Source of the DNA: Russula earlei
Taxonomy: Eukaryota; Basidiomycota; Agaricomycetes; Russulales; Russulaceae
DNA length: 64,000 nt
Assembly: GCA_025769875.1 (NCBI GenBank)
Contig: JAGFNK010000001.1
Coordinates: 248,001 to 312,000, forward strand
Reading direction: 5' to 3'
In this document: piece by piece, positions 11,899 to 23,345 of the stretch
Numbering within the stretch: position 1 is the first letter of the stretch
How the letters are laid out: every line of letters starts with the position of its first letter
Program-made: the position numbers and the translations under genes
Notes under the pieces: generated by a model
What the model saw: only the letters and a program-made list of their open reading frames with translations
Told to the model about the DNA's origin: nothing
Database searches by the model: none

Positions 11899-12891
11899 AT
11901 CAAATCGGCGCAATAGCATCAGTACTATACAAAGATGGGAAAGTATGGGGACACAAAGAACGAGCCCTTGGAACAACAGTAACAGATGAGAACACACTCA
12001 CGCGCTCCCTCACAACTGGACTAGAAGTCCTTTCGGACTACCTTGACTCGCGAACGATGCCAACACACATGGTAGTTCACATATGCCTACCAATGCACGC
12101 TGCCACCAAACAAACCATCAACCCCAAACCACACAACGAACAGGAAACAGCCCTATGCCATCTGACACAACTAGGTGAGATCTTATCAACCCACCCTCAA
12201 ACGAACATAAAACTGCTCTGGCTTCCCAGAGATATAGCACCAATGGAGTACCAAACAGCCAAACACCTAGCCACCCACACTGCACGCACTGCACCTGCCG
12301 GAAGAAACACAGACCCCATGTCACTATGTGAACAAAGGAAGAAACATGAGAAGGAGGCAGTAGCAGAATGGGAGAAGGCATGGCACAAAGCACCATGCAC
12401 CTCCCTCACCTACCGCACAGCCCTCACCAGACCGCCAGATGGAAAACCACATCCCACCACCATCACACAAAAGAGGCGAGAAAAAACAAACACAGGAAGG
12501 CGCAACGCTAACCCACAAAACCACAGAACAGAACAACAAGCTAAGTTCCCCAGACTAATCACCTCCACTCTTTACCGCTTCATCACAGGACACGCCTTCA
12601 CCAGGGGAGTACACACAACGCTTCCACCCAAGGCACACCCCCACACAAATTGCCTGCCAATGTGGCAAAACCCCCCAGACAGTCAAGCACGTGCTCCTGC
12701 TCTGCCCGATCTATGATGATGCACGCCGAAGACATCTGTCTACAAGAGGCCGCCCATGGAACATCACTCAGCTGTTCAACCACCCCAAGCGGATGCAGAG
12801 CACGCTACACTTCTTCAAAGAAACTAAAGCATGCCTCAGACCAAGAGAACTTTGGGACCCAGGAGGAGCAAGGGAGAGGGAGGATGCATAA
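11899..12891 (+). pseudogene. LINE ORF2, RNase H and C-terminal Cys-His part
   Basis: This continues ORF2 after the MULE. The RNase H start lies left of the MULE (IYCNGVKTNKDR, about 8938-8970) and goes on here with IGAIASVLYKDGKVWGH and LLWLPRD. The first catalytic Asp of the usual YTDGS motif is Asn (YCNG). After about 12600 the frame shifts by one base. In the new frame a C-terminal motif typical of Tad1/I-type LINEs appears: ACQCGKTPQTVKHVLLLCP, followed by a short tail ending with TAA at 12889-12891. The 3' UTR and poly(A) follow. Confidence 0.8.
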
Positions 12892-13087
12892 CATCCCATA
12901 ACCACCAACCATGACCACCACACACTACACCCTAATGCTGCCATACCGCCCTAGTGGACTACATATAACCCACATCACCTAATCACAATATGTCGCTACA
13001 TAGCCCGTGACCACCTCTGTATCACGTCATATGTGCTGTGGTATACAAATGTGGATTCAAAAAAAAAAAAAAAAAGTGTGGAGTAAC

Positions 13088-13665
13088 ACATGATTTGTAA
13101 AAAAAACTTTTCTACTGTCTTTTCATGAACTGCCTACCTCTCCCCCACTATGATACCATTTTGAAAGTAATAACTACATGTACATCCATCCAATGTAAGT
13201 GAAGTGTAAAGAATGTACCAAAGAGGAAGTTTTGGTATGCCATTGTGTCATTGGTGTTGTCCACTGCCGTTGCATTGTCATTGTGTCATTGCCACTGTCA
13301 TCATCGGCACCACCATCTCTCCCTATGAGCAGTGGCTTGCAGGTGGGGTGGTGGTGCTGTGGTTGGAGGCAGGTGGTGTGTTGTCCATTATCATTATGGG
13401 GCCTTGGAGCTGGTGATCCTGGTTGCTGGTCAGAGTTGGCAGTCCTGTACTCCCATATCACCCCCCTGTCCACCACATGAGCAGTGGCTTATGGCAGTGG
13501 TTGGGTGTGCTGTCATTGTCAGTGCCATTCCACCCATGATCCACCCCATGAGCAGTTGCTCATGAGACTGGGGCAGCTGATGGATTGTCATGGTGTCCTG
13601 GCACTATCCAATGCTATTGTAGGGTCATAAGATGCTATCCACCCAGCAAGTAGTCATGTGCTGAT
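13088..13665. other. Pre-insertion spacer, no gene
   Basis: Old, TG/CA-rich sequence between the LINE target duplication and solo LTR B. Overlapping frames at 13174-13565 on both strands are low-complexity shadows. A GAGCAGTGG/GAGCAGTTG word recurs several times. Confidence 0.5.
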
Positions 13666-13670
13666 GTAGA

Positions 13671-13915
13671 TGTTGAAGCTATAGAATGAGAGCTCAGTCT
13701 TGTGTATAAAAGACTGTATTGGTTAGTTATCTAATCTATAGAATGAGAACTATGTACAGTATTAGCTATAAAGAGAGCTATAAAGGAATGTTGTACTGAC
13801 CTCAGTCTTGTGTATAAAAGACTGAGGGAAAACAAACGATAACTAAATTTGAATTATTTACATGTACGGTCTGGGTTGTCCGTTCACACGGCACTTAGCG
13901 GCTGCACGTCCAACA
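13671..13915 (+). mobile_element. Solo LTR (family B), 245 bp
   Basis: It begins TGTTGAAG and ends CCAACA, with the 5-bp duplication GTAGA on both sides (13666-13670 and 13916-13920). It contains two copies of TCAGTCTTGTGTATAAAAGA, each with a TATAAAA box. Small size and termini suggest a Ty1/Copia-type LTR; no internal region is present. Confidence 0.85.
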
Positions 13916-13920
13916 GTAGA

Positions 13921-14405
13921 GGTGGGTGCTGGGTGGTTGTGAGGTGCTGGGGTCTGTGCAGTGCCTGCTTCAGTGGGTTGGGGAGTTAGTGTGACATGAG
14001 ATGAATTTGGGGGAGTGTAGGTGCATACCATGCAGGTATCTTGCTTCTTGGGTCTTCATCAAAGACAAGCTGATACCCCTCTACTCCTATGATTGTGCAG
14101 CCAGTAGGAATCCACCTTACAACATGTATAGGAGACTGGAGAGGAAAAAAAAAACTCCAGTTTGCTCTTAATGGACAAGTTCAGGGACCTTGTGCTGGGT
14201 TGCAGGAAAGTAGCTCAGTGGACTCATCAATGAGACCAGTGACATGCTTATGTTTATGTACATCTTTTGAGGGTCACAAGAGAACAAAACTATTCAATCA
14301 AGTAGGAGGGAGGGGCTTTGTGAGATCTGATTTGGATATTGAGTTGTGAAGAGTTGGGGTGGGTGTTGATACAGTTGACAATGATGATGATGATGCTGGG
14401 GTATG
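13921..14405. other. Repeat-nest spacer, no gene
   Basis: CpG-poor sequence between solo LTRs B and C. The only open frames are short and without recognisable motifs. Confidence 0.5.
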
Positions 14406-14410
14406 CAAAT

Positions 14411-14924
14411 TGTTGTGATTCCTGACTGCGAGTGAGCTTGATCACAAGTGCATGAGGCTGAGTGAGGGATCCCCTCACTTGACACATATACCTAGAACTG
14501 TTTAGCATCTCTGAGTGGAACTAGTTATTTACACTCAGTTCATACCTAGTCTAGTTAATTAATGTAGACATTGATTGGCTCAACTGATGTTCTGTCCTTT
14601 GGATACCATTCATTTACCTTCTGCCTACTTAAATGAGTAGATAGTTTACTCACCCATCCTCAGTGATCACTCATGTGCGCAAGTCACTAAGGTGTGTCCC
14701 TTTTAGTTACCTTTCCTTACATTCTTAGCTTATACCTGGATGAGCACAGTTGTTACATTATTCAGGTAATACATCTTCAGTGATCGCTCACATGTGAGTC
14801 ACTGAGTCATTACATTATTCAGCAACTCTCATGTGTGCAAACATGCAGGGCCTTTCCTTTGGATGCTGCACTCACTCAATAAAACAGTTGCTTCCCAAAC
14901 TCAATAAACTATTAAGTTTCTACA
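14411..14924 (+). mobile_element. Solo LTR (family C), older copy
   Basis: 514 bp from TGTTGTGATTCC to TTTCTACA, flanked by CAAAT (14406-14410) and CAAAC (14925-14929), a 5-bp duplication with one mismatch. It is the same family and orientation as the LTR at 18806-23772. Where the other copy has CG this one often has TG or CA, for example GTGATCACTCATGTGCGCAA against GTGATCGCTTACGCGCGTGA, so this is the older, more deaminated copy. Confidence 0.85.
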
Positions 14925-14929
14925 CAAAC

Positions 14930-15370
14930 AGGCACTCAATGGCATCCACATAGTTAAGGGTTGGATAGAGGCATAGAGGCCCAAGTGCATGAGGCACTGG
15001 GCCCACAGTGGGTAAGTGAATGGGAGACAACTTGCATACTGAGTGGTGGTGTAAAAGAAAAAAAAAAAAAAAACCACAAAAACAAAAAAGAAATAATGCA
15101 TGTGCAAATCCATTCCAGCTGAGTCAGGAATGTGGCTTGCTATGGGTAATGAGGTGGAGGCTTGTCCAGGGAGGCAGGTAGTCATGTTGGCCATGGGGAG
15201 AGGTTTAGTGGGAAGGAGAGGGAGAGAGGATGAGAGAGAGCATGTGAATGAAACAAAAAAAGCACCACAGATACTGCTGACACAGGTACAGTTAGCATAT
15301 ATCATCACTTGCATGCTTGCTGGAACCAAAGTCTGGTTCACAACCAGTTGTGGTCAGTCTAAGCACTGTC
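14930..15370. other. Repeat-nest spacer, no gene
   Basis: CpG-poor sequence with an A-rich tract at about 15056-15090. No gene is seen before the inverted repeat begins near 15371. Confidence 0.5.
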
Positions 15371-16213
15371 TATTATTTGCTGTTTTCAGCGCACTTGGTG
15401 GAGCTTGAATTCCACCCAAATTGGTGCAGAAAACCCCCTCAAACATGCAAAATGAATATCTCCCTCAAAACAGCTGCAATTCATATAAAACCTATTGTCC
15501 CTGAATTGCCTGAATGAGGGCTAGGCAGCCCCATTGTTTTCATCAGATTTGAGTGAGAATTGGTGGAGCTAGACTCAAGCCACCACCACATGTGTATTAG
15601 ATGAATTACAACTCAAAATTGTGGTCTATGTCTATTATTTTTCCCTCATGTTGTATCCATGGGCTGTCTTGAGGCAGCCCCATAGTGTTTTTGACTCAAG
15701 CATTGTGGTGTGCAACATTGTTTCCCTCAAATCATGTGACAGTAGCACAGTCATGTGCCAGGAAGGAGCCCCCCCACGAAGTGCACACCTGAGTCCATGG
15801 GGCAGTGAAGTGTGTCTGAGAATGTAAAATGAATTTATAAGACTGAAGCACCAAAGAGGAGGAGCACCTAGTGGGAACATGAGAATGTGTTTGTTCATTC
15901 AACTGCACTCAGGTTCACACAGATGATAAGGGAACAACAGGGCAACTTTATTCAAGATGGTAGCATATACAGGTGGGAACTAAGGCTAAGGGACAGGAAA
16001 AGCACAAAAGACAGGCATATGAAAGGAAATCTAGATGTGAGAAGGGGACCAAAGCTGGACAATGTGAGGTATTGAGTTGTGGTCTCCAGTGGCTGTGGTA
16101 GTGGTGTGTGGCAATTTGTGAAGGATGGCCAAGGCCAGGTGTGGTGATAAGGGGTGTGGTTGAGTCACAATGCAAGGAGGGGGAGACAATGCAAAGGAGA
16201 GGCTGGAGGGGGG
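15371..16213 (+). repeat. Large inverted repeat, left arm
   Basis: About 840 bp that recurs in reverse complement at 17922-18759, nearly identical. For example the translated stretches at 15621-15827 (+) and 18201-18506 (-) share 68 identical residues, though they are not genes. The arm has almost no CG dinucleotides. The outer ends (TATTATT(T)GCTGTTTTCAGC) have no obvious target duplication. It could be the long terminal inverted repeat of a fold-back DNA element or a local inverted duplication. Confidence 0.85.
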
Positions 16214-16241
16214 ATAGGGAGAGTGCTGGTGGGTGGTCACT

Positions 16242-16787
16242 TGTTAAGATCTAACTGATCTTGTTACTGACTCTTAGTGAAAGAGTTGCTTGATTTAGTT
16301 CAAGCACTAAACTCTGAGTCCTTTGATATTATCTCAGGAAGAATAGGTGTAAGAGGAGAAGAGGGACCTCTTTCACTTAGAGTTATCACTTATAGTTTGT
16401 TTAGAATGTTGACAAGATGATTGTTGCTTGTAAGAGAGTAAGTCAAGCGTAAGGCTCGACTTCTCAGTACCACAGACTATTTATACGATATCTCTACAAC
16501 TACTGATCCAATTTGTACAAAACTTGGGGTGCACATAGCTGAGAACCAGTAGTATCCAAATACGTAGAGCACAATTTGAGAATGTCAGAAATGACTCATG
16601 CATGAGTCATTCTTTCCTAGTATCTGTCATCAATCAGTAAGTAGTGAGTAAGCCATTACTGATCAATGAGTAAGCAAGTTAGTAAGCAATCACTAAGCCA
16701 GATGAATAAGCACATATGAGTAAAACAGGATGAGTCACCAATGCATAGGTAAGCAGACGAGAAACGCAGAACACAAGAATCTTAACA
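16242..16787 (+). mobile_element. Solo LTR (family D), 546 bp
   Basis: It begins TGTTAAGAT and ends ATCTTAACA, perfectly inverted termini, flanked by the 5-bp duplication TCACT (16237-16241 and 16788-16792). It sits just inside the left arm of the large inverted repeat. The termini resemble Ty1/Copia LTRs. No coding region is attached. Confidence 0.9.
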
Positions 16788-16792
16788 TCACT

Positions 16793-17921
16793 TGGGTGCT
16801 GATTGTGCTGCCAAATGTGATTGTGGGTGGGACAATTGGAGAGATTGGATGGCAGATGTGAGGTAGAGGAGTGAGGGGACATGGAAGTAGAAAGGGAGAG
16901 GGAAGATGGCAGCAGGCTGGGAAATGGATGCATAGGTGGCATGCAGATCTCTGGCTAACAAAATGAGAGACTAGTAAAAGGGGAGAAAAAGCATACCAAA
17001 ATGTTCAGTAGCAACACTATCCAATGGCAACGAAGACAGCGGCATGGTACAGGGCTCTTTGGCTGTGCATCAGGACTCATTGGTGTGTGGTGAAGGCAGG
17101 GGTGTTGAGGGCAAGGGCATGTGGTGGTTGATGGGGGTGAGGGTGGTGTGCTGGCAGTGACAATGATGATGATGCAAGGATGAAGAGGAGATGGCATGAA
17201 AGGAATACACACATATGTACTCTTGTAAGCGATTTGTGGCCAGCCATATAGCTGTGTGGGTGAGTTAACATTGAGGCTGTGAGCCTTTGTGACAATTTTG
17301 CATGTCTTATGGTCCATGCATGTGTGCTGTAGTGAGTGAGAAATGGTGCATGCTTGAGTGCTGGATGAGGACAGGGACAGTGAGCAAGAGATGAGCACAC
17401 AAAGTTTGAAAGACAATGGGAGTCCTTGCCCACTGACTCTGCTCATCACCATGCCACCTCACCAGCCAAGGGTGTTGATGAATCAGGCCTTGAAGATGCG
17501 AAAACCAAAGGGTAACCCAGTGCACTGTGTCTTGCTTCCACTCCCCATGCCCTCATGCACTCACATTCATGACATCTGTCAACAGCACCTGAAAACCTTG
17601 AGACTGCAGTTGGAAGGTGTTACTGTAATCACTGCACTCAGTGACCACCTCTTTTCTGAGTTCACACCGCTGCAAATGTCTGTTGCTGATGCCTTGATGC
17701 CTCTGCCCCAGCACACCCATTAGCATGAAGTCAATGCCACTGCAACTGCAATTGCACTGTCTGCCATTCACCATTCACCAGTTTCACTCTCTGTCCCCCC
17801 CAGAGTGCCATGCCATCACCTTCCACCCACTGCTGCCGAGTGCCAAGGGCTGACTCTTGCCCATTCTGCACCCAACCAGGGCATATTGCTACTCTGTCAA
17901 TGGCCACATCATCACCCCCTC
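16793..17921. other. Loop of the large inverted repeat, no gene
   Basis: Strongly CpG-depleted, TG/CA-rich sequence. Frames at 16955-17452 (-) and 17358-17723 (+) are long because stop codons are rare in this composition, but they overlap each other and have no motif. Confidence 0.5.
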
Positions 17922-18759
17922 CAACCTCTCCTTCACATTGTCCCCCCCTCTTTGCATCATGACTCAACCACACCCCTCATCACCACACCTGGCCTTGGCC
18001 ATCCTTCACAAATCACCACACACCACTACCACAGCCACTGGAGACCACAACTCAATACCTCACATTGTCCAGCTTTGGTCCCCTTCTCACATCTAGATTT
18101 CCTTTCATATGCCTGTCTTTTGTGCTTTTCCTGTCCCTTAGCCTTAGTTCCCACCTGTATATGCTACCATCTTGAATAAAGTTGCCCTGTTGTTCCCTTA
18201 TCATCTGTGTGAACCTGAGTGCAGTTGAATGAACAAACACATTCTCATGTTCCCACTAGGTGCTCCTCCTCTTTGGTGATTCAGTCTTATGAACTCATTT
18301 TGCATTCTCAGACACACTTCACTGCCCCATGGACTCAGGTGTGCACTTCGTGGGGGGGCTCCTTCCTGGCACATGACTGTGCTACTGTCACATGATTTGA
18401 GGGAAACAATGTTGCACACCACAATGCTTGAGTCAAAAACACTATGGGGCTGCCTCAAGACAGCCCATGGATACAACATGAGGGAAAAATAATAGACATA
18501 GACCACAATTTTGAGTTGTAATTCATCTAATACACATGTGGTGGTGGCTTGAGTCTAGCTCCACCAATTCTCACTCAAATCTGATGAAAACAATGGGGCT
18601 GCCTAGCCCTCATTCAGGCAATTCAGGGACAATAAGTTTTATATGAATTGAAGCTGCTTTGAGGGAGATATTCATCCCACATGTTTGAGGGGGTTTTCTG
18701 CACCAATTTGGGTGGAATTCAAGCTCCACCAAGTGCGCTGAAAACAGCAATAATATCTG
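17922..18759 (-). repeat. Large inverted repeat, right arm
   Basis: Reverse complement of 15371-16213, ending at GCTGAAAACAGCAATAATA. Small differences include a one-base T loss at the outer end and a few substitutions. The two arms and loop span about 3.4 kb. Confidence 0.85.
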
Positions 18760-18984
18760 GCCCCATTATATATACCTGTACCTCAATTCTAGCAACATGA
18801 TTAATTGTTGTAAATTCCCGAGCATGAGTGAACTTGATCACAAGCACACGAGAACGAGTGAGTTGTCCCCTCAGTCGATACATATACCTGTACCATTAGG
18901 CCACCCTAAGTGGATTTAGTTATTTACAACAATTAGTGCCTAGACTAATTACTGTTGTTTTCACATGACCTTGCACTTGCCATT

Positions 18985-19610
18985 TTTGGATGTCATTTCA
19001 AGTGCGAAATCAAAACTGCTATATCTCAACAGCTTCTCAACAGATTGCCTTGAAACTTTGACAGTAGAACCTTATATACTGTATCTAGGTGCAGCTAAAA
19101 TATGGGAGCATAATATTCAGTTCTTGAAATGTTGATTTTCAGGTGCTGACATGGGTGCAAAACTTTGAACTGCCATATCTCAACTGTTTCTCAATCAATT
19201 GACTTGAAACTTCGACAATGGGATCTCATGTACTGTATCTAGGTGCAGCCCAAGAGCTGGGGTCTAATTCTTAGTTCTTGAAGTTTCGATTTTTGGGTGT
19301 GATCTGAGTGTGAAATTTCGAACTGCCATATCTCAACTGTTTCTTGATAGATTGCCTTGAAACTTGGACAGTAGAACCTTATATACTGTGTCTAGGTGCA
19401 GCTAAAATATGGGAGCCTAATGTTCAGTTCCTGAAATTTCAATTTTTGGGTGCCAATCTGCATGCGAAATTTCGAACTGTCATATCTCAACTATTTCTCA
19501 ATGGATTGGCTTGAAACTTGGGCAGTATCATCTCATGTACTGTATCTAAATACAGCCAAATAATGGGTTTCACTTGTTAAATTTTCACGTTTTGGGGTGC
19601 TGACCAACCC
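18985..19610 (+). repeat. 154-bp tandem repeats, left arm (4 units)
   Basis: The anchor ATATCTCAAC recurs at 19021, 19175, 19328 and 19482, a period of 153-154 bp. Each unit carries TTGAAACTT, then ACTGTATCTAGGTGCAGC, then an AATTTC/GATTTT(T)GGGTGC block. Units differ by perhaps 10-20 percent. Confidence 0.85.
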
Positions 19611-22600
19611 CGAGCACGATAGGATATCTCTACACATGACTATTTACAGCTGTAGCGCGCAACCACAGCAAGGAAAATACAGTAAGACAGACGGAAAACA
19701 TCACTGGTGGGATGATAGCAGGTCTCCGGACTGTAGCATGCCAGGTCGGGCACACGGAGTCCGTGGGGCTTGATCCGAGGGCAGGTAGGAGCAGAAGGGA
19801 GCAGGGGAGAGCAAGGTCATGCCCCGGAACGCAACACACACGCATGCGTGCGAGAGGGTGTGTGGGTGTTCTCGAGGGATTGGTTCACACAGGCAGATGA
19901 GACGTTTTAACGCAGAGGCAAAAGCTCCCTCCTATTCGAGACTGTAGCTACTAGCCTTAAATACTGTAGAAGAAAGGTGGGGTGAGAACTAGGTAATCAA
20001 AAACATGGATGAGAAGACAATGGCATAAGAATCCTACTGCTCCAACTGTGAGTCCATGAGCATGGGGCGGTGCGGCAAGGATGACAGGGCGAGGCGCTGT
20101 GGGCAGCGAGCCCTTGGATCGAGTGGCGATGACGTCTGTGCATGCGTCATCCGAGTCTGTACGTATGCGCATGGTGGGGGCGAGGACAATGCTTGAGAGA
20201 CGATGATGAAAGGGGCAAGAGTGGGATTGAAAGGGAGTTGACGACGGGTGAGAGCAATATGACAAAAGGGTGGGGAGCATGAAGCAGACAAAGATACTAG
20301 TGGTGCAGGGGATGGATGTAGATGAGGGAGCGCGAGGCGTGGGTGAAGTTGGAGGCGATTGAGCTGAGGTGTCGTTGCTGTTCCTGGGCGTAGAGTGGGC
20401 AATGCAAGGGAATGACGTTGAGAGGAGTGCGTGAGAGGTAAGTGAAAAGAGGGAAAGGAATGACGATAGTTGGAGGGATGACAGGAGGGGAAGGGAGACG
20501 AGAGACAAAGGGAAAGGAAGACGCGTGGGCGAGGGACGTGAGGGAGGTGGGGGCAAGTGCAAGTCATGTGTCAAGACACGTACTGCTGATCACTAAGGAC
20601 TCAGGAGCAGGTGGGCAAGGGTTGGAACAGATGATACGCGGCGAAGGCGGCATTGAACAGGAGGATGAGCCAAACGACGAGGAGGTACCAGATGGGGACT
20701 GGTAAGTGTTGCAAGAGGCAGAGGCGAAGACTGGAGGCCAGTGCAGCGAGGGGGCTTTAGACAAGGCAGTCGATGAAGAGTACCTTGGAGGCAAGGGAAG
20801 TCTTTAAACTGAGCGGTTGCAGGGGAGTACCCAGGAGTATGAGAGTATCACAAATGGACAGTCTGACGACTGCCATGCTTCATTGGGGCTTATATACAGT
20901 GTACAGGGTCGATTACAAAGCACTGGGACTACTCTAGACTCTTTGGTACCATCCAATAGGACTACAGAGGCATAAACTTGCTTGTGTCAAGTTTCAGGCT
21001 TACTGAGCGCATTACTGATCATTGTGGAGCGATGACATCATTATGATGTCACTGTGGAGCACTTAGTGAGCCTATGAGGTCACTGTGGAGTCGCTCAGTC
21101 AGCCATGATGTCATTGGAGCCTTGATGATGTCAGATGATTTATGCAACAGTTTCTAAGAGTTTGTGCCACTGTTTCAGGTCCATGGTGGCTGGGTGGCCA
21201 TGTGGCTGCCACGCGATGATTACCCGATTAGGAAACAGGTGCCTGGTTGTGTTATAGTGCCTTTGCAATAGTAATATCTTGTACCACAGGAGGGATAGCC
21301 CAGAAAATGGAAGGGAGTCGGCAATGTAAAGTGAGAGAGGTCTTTCTTGAGTGAAATAGGACAGTCCTCGGCCAGGACTTGGCCTTGATTCGTAACATCA
21401 TGTGAGTTTCCCAGTCAGTGGGCTCAGACACCTTACAGGACTGCTTAGAGGAGGTTTTGCATACCGTCAGGGAATTTGAGGATGCGGGGTGCCATGGCAT
21501 CTGATGGACCCTCCGTTTTTTGGATGGTTGACGTCTTGACCTGGGGTCTGGAGAAGGCGACCTCGTGCGACTTTGCAGTTCACTTGCTTTGCCACTCTCC
21601 TACAACGGTGGCATAAGAATGAAATAAGCTGAAAGGGTGTTTGCATTGACTTGCATTGGCAGCCTGTTGAATGGCAACATCAGCCAACCCATGCAGTACC
21701 TCCCAGGGTGCCACGAGGCTGGAAGCTGGGAGCCCACCGCCATCGTCGTCCTTGTCTGATGAGTCCGTGCTCATTGTAGTTGATATTGGGAAGGGCCTCT
21801 TTAGAAGGGCACACTTGGGTTCATGGAGCTGGACAAGGACTGGCCTTGCTCGACTCAGGGTGACACCGGGGCATGAAGGAATCGAGCGGGGGTGAGAGGG
21901 GGGGTTCTGTATCCAAGTTTTCAGTGGACGCTTTGCCTTGAGGTCGAGGTTGGGAGGTGGCATGATGACACGCTCTCACATCCGGCACCGGGACCACCAG
22001 CGGCAACAAGCATGGAGCTGCAGCAACTGCTTGTGGGATCAACAGGAGAATGATTTATAACTTGAGTCAGCGTGGTTTGCGGCTGTCAGGGAGGGATGGT
22101 GAGGATGCACGCGTATGATTTGGTGTATGTTTGCCACGTTCCTTGGCTTGAAATCTCCGCGGAGGCTCAGGCGAGGTGACACACTCATTTGGGTGCCTAT
22201 GGGTGAGATTGGAAGCTCCATGACCTTGTGAGAGTGCGAGTGGAAGAGGTGTGAGCAGAAGATGGTGGCGAGGGGGATGATCATAGTATGGAGGAAGGCC
22301 CATGACTGGGGATGAACAAGTTACCTTTGAGATTCATTAACTCAGTAGCGATCGCTAGCGCATGCTCTGTCAGAGGATCTAGAGTGGAACCTGTCCATGT
22401 TGCGAACAATATTGTTACTGCAAGTAACACATGGCATCTATTAGACCCTCCACATAGAGGCAAAGACAAGAGATGTAGTTGCCTACTTCAAGACAAACTG
22501 ACCGACGATGTTCGCTGGGCTGATCAGCAATACTCCCTTCTTTGTTTGGTGATACATTGATCGAGGTAAGATGTGGGTTTCATCAGAGGAGTATCCTTGG

Positions 22601-22844
22601 ATGGCCTTGAGGGAAAGTAGCTGCATGGCGATCTGTTGATGCTGTCGCCTGCAGAGGAAACATCATCTGCATGGCGCTGTTGTTGACCAGCAAGTCAATT
22701 TGTGCATTCAAAATCATGACAAAGAGCTGGTTACCCATCCATATAGAGAAGAGTGTCCCATATATCCTTGACCAGGCTCGTAGAGTGTGCTCAGGATAAG
22801 AGCGAAGGAAGTAGTAACAAAGGAGCGGGCCGGGAGGGATCATA
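19611..22844. other. Interior of the inverted-terminus element, no intact gene
   Basis: More GC-rich and richer in CG than the rest of the nest. Frames at 19957-20574 (-) and 21580-21963 (-) are Ser/Pro/Arg-rich without motifs. A stretch near 20835-20905 shares ACAAATGGACAGTCTGA and the following CTTATATA with solo LTR A (7193-7236), so a divergent LTR relative probably lies at about 20820-21250. Its ends are not identifiable. Confidence 0.4.
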
Positions 22845-23345
22845 TGGATATGGCAGGTCCGAAATTTTGCATGCAGATCGGCACCCAAAAATCGAAATTT
22901 CAGGAACTGAACATTAGGCTCCCATATTTTAGCTGCACCTAGACACAGTATATAAGGTTCTACTGTCCAAGTTTCAAGGCAATCTATTGAGAAACGGTTG
23001 AGATATGGCAGTTCGAAATTTCGCACTCAGATCACACCCAAAAATCGAAACTTCAAGAACTAAGAATTAAACCCCAGCTCTTGGGCTGCACCAGTACATG
23101 AGATCCCGTTGTTGAAGTTTCAAGTCAATTGATTGAGAAACAGTTGAGATATGGCAGTTCAAAGTTTTGCACCCATGTCAGCACCTGAAAATCAACATTT
23201 CAAGAACTGAATATTATGCTCCCATATTTTAGCTGCACCTAGATACAGTATATAAGATTCTACTGTCAAAGTTTCAAGGCAATCTGTTGAGAAGCTGTTG
23301 AGATATAGCAGTTTTGATTTCGCACTTGAAATGACATCCAAAAAT
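22845..23345 (-). repeat. 154-bp tandem repeats, right arm (3 units plus part)
   Basis: The reverse-complement anchor GTTGAGATAT occurs at 22997, 23143 and 23297, with a partial unit from about 22845. The arm matches the left arm at 18985 in opposite orientation. Confidence 0.85.

Larger units (their letters stand above)
2361..13075 (+). mobile_element. Non-LTR retrotransposon (Tad1/I-like LINE), decayed and interrupted
   Basis: Boundaries are set by the 12-bp duplication and a 17-base poly(A) at 13059-13075. It encodes a gag-like ORF1 with zinc knuckles, then ORF2 with AP-type endonuclease, reverse transcriptase, RNase H and a C-terminal Cys-His segment, the order typical of Tad1/I-group LINEs in fungi. 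Without the solo LTR (6963-7923) and the MULE (8984-11887) with their target duplications it would be about 6.8 kb, a full-length size. It is inactive by sequence: at least seven premature TGA codons, frame shifts near 3840-3890 and 12600, and Asn in place of catalytic Asp in RT and RNase H. The 3' UTR is 12892-13058. Confidence 0.9.

Noticed and set aside
15621..18506. Identical open frames in the inverted-repeat arms as a gene pair
   Set aside because: They are low-information frames in CG-poor DNA with no start context or motif; identity is due to the repeat.
19957..20574. 205-residue Ser/Pro-rich frame
   Set aside because: Overlaps a 177-residue frame in another phase, simple composition, no motif.
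18985..23345. Tandem repeats as a CRISPR array
   Set aside because: 154-bp diverged units without spacers in a eukaryotic genome; they form inverted element termini.
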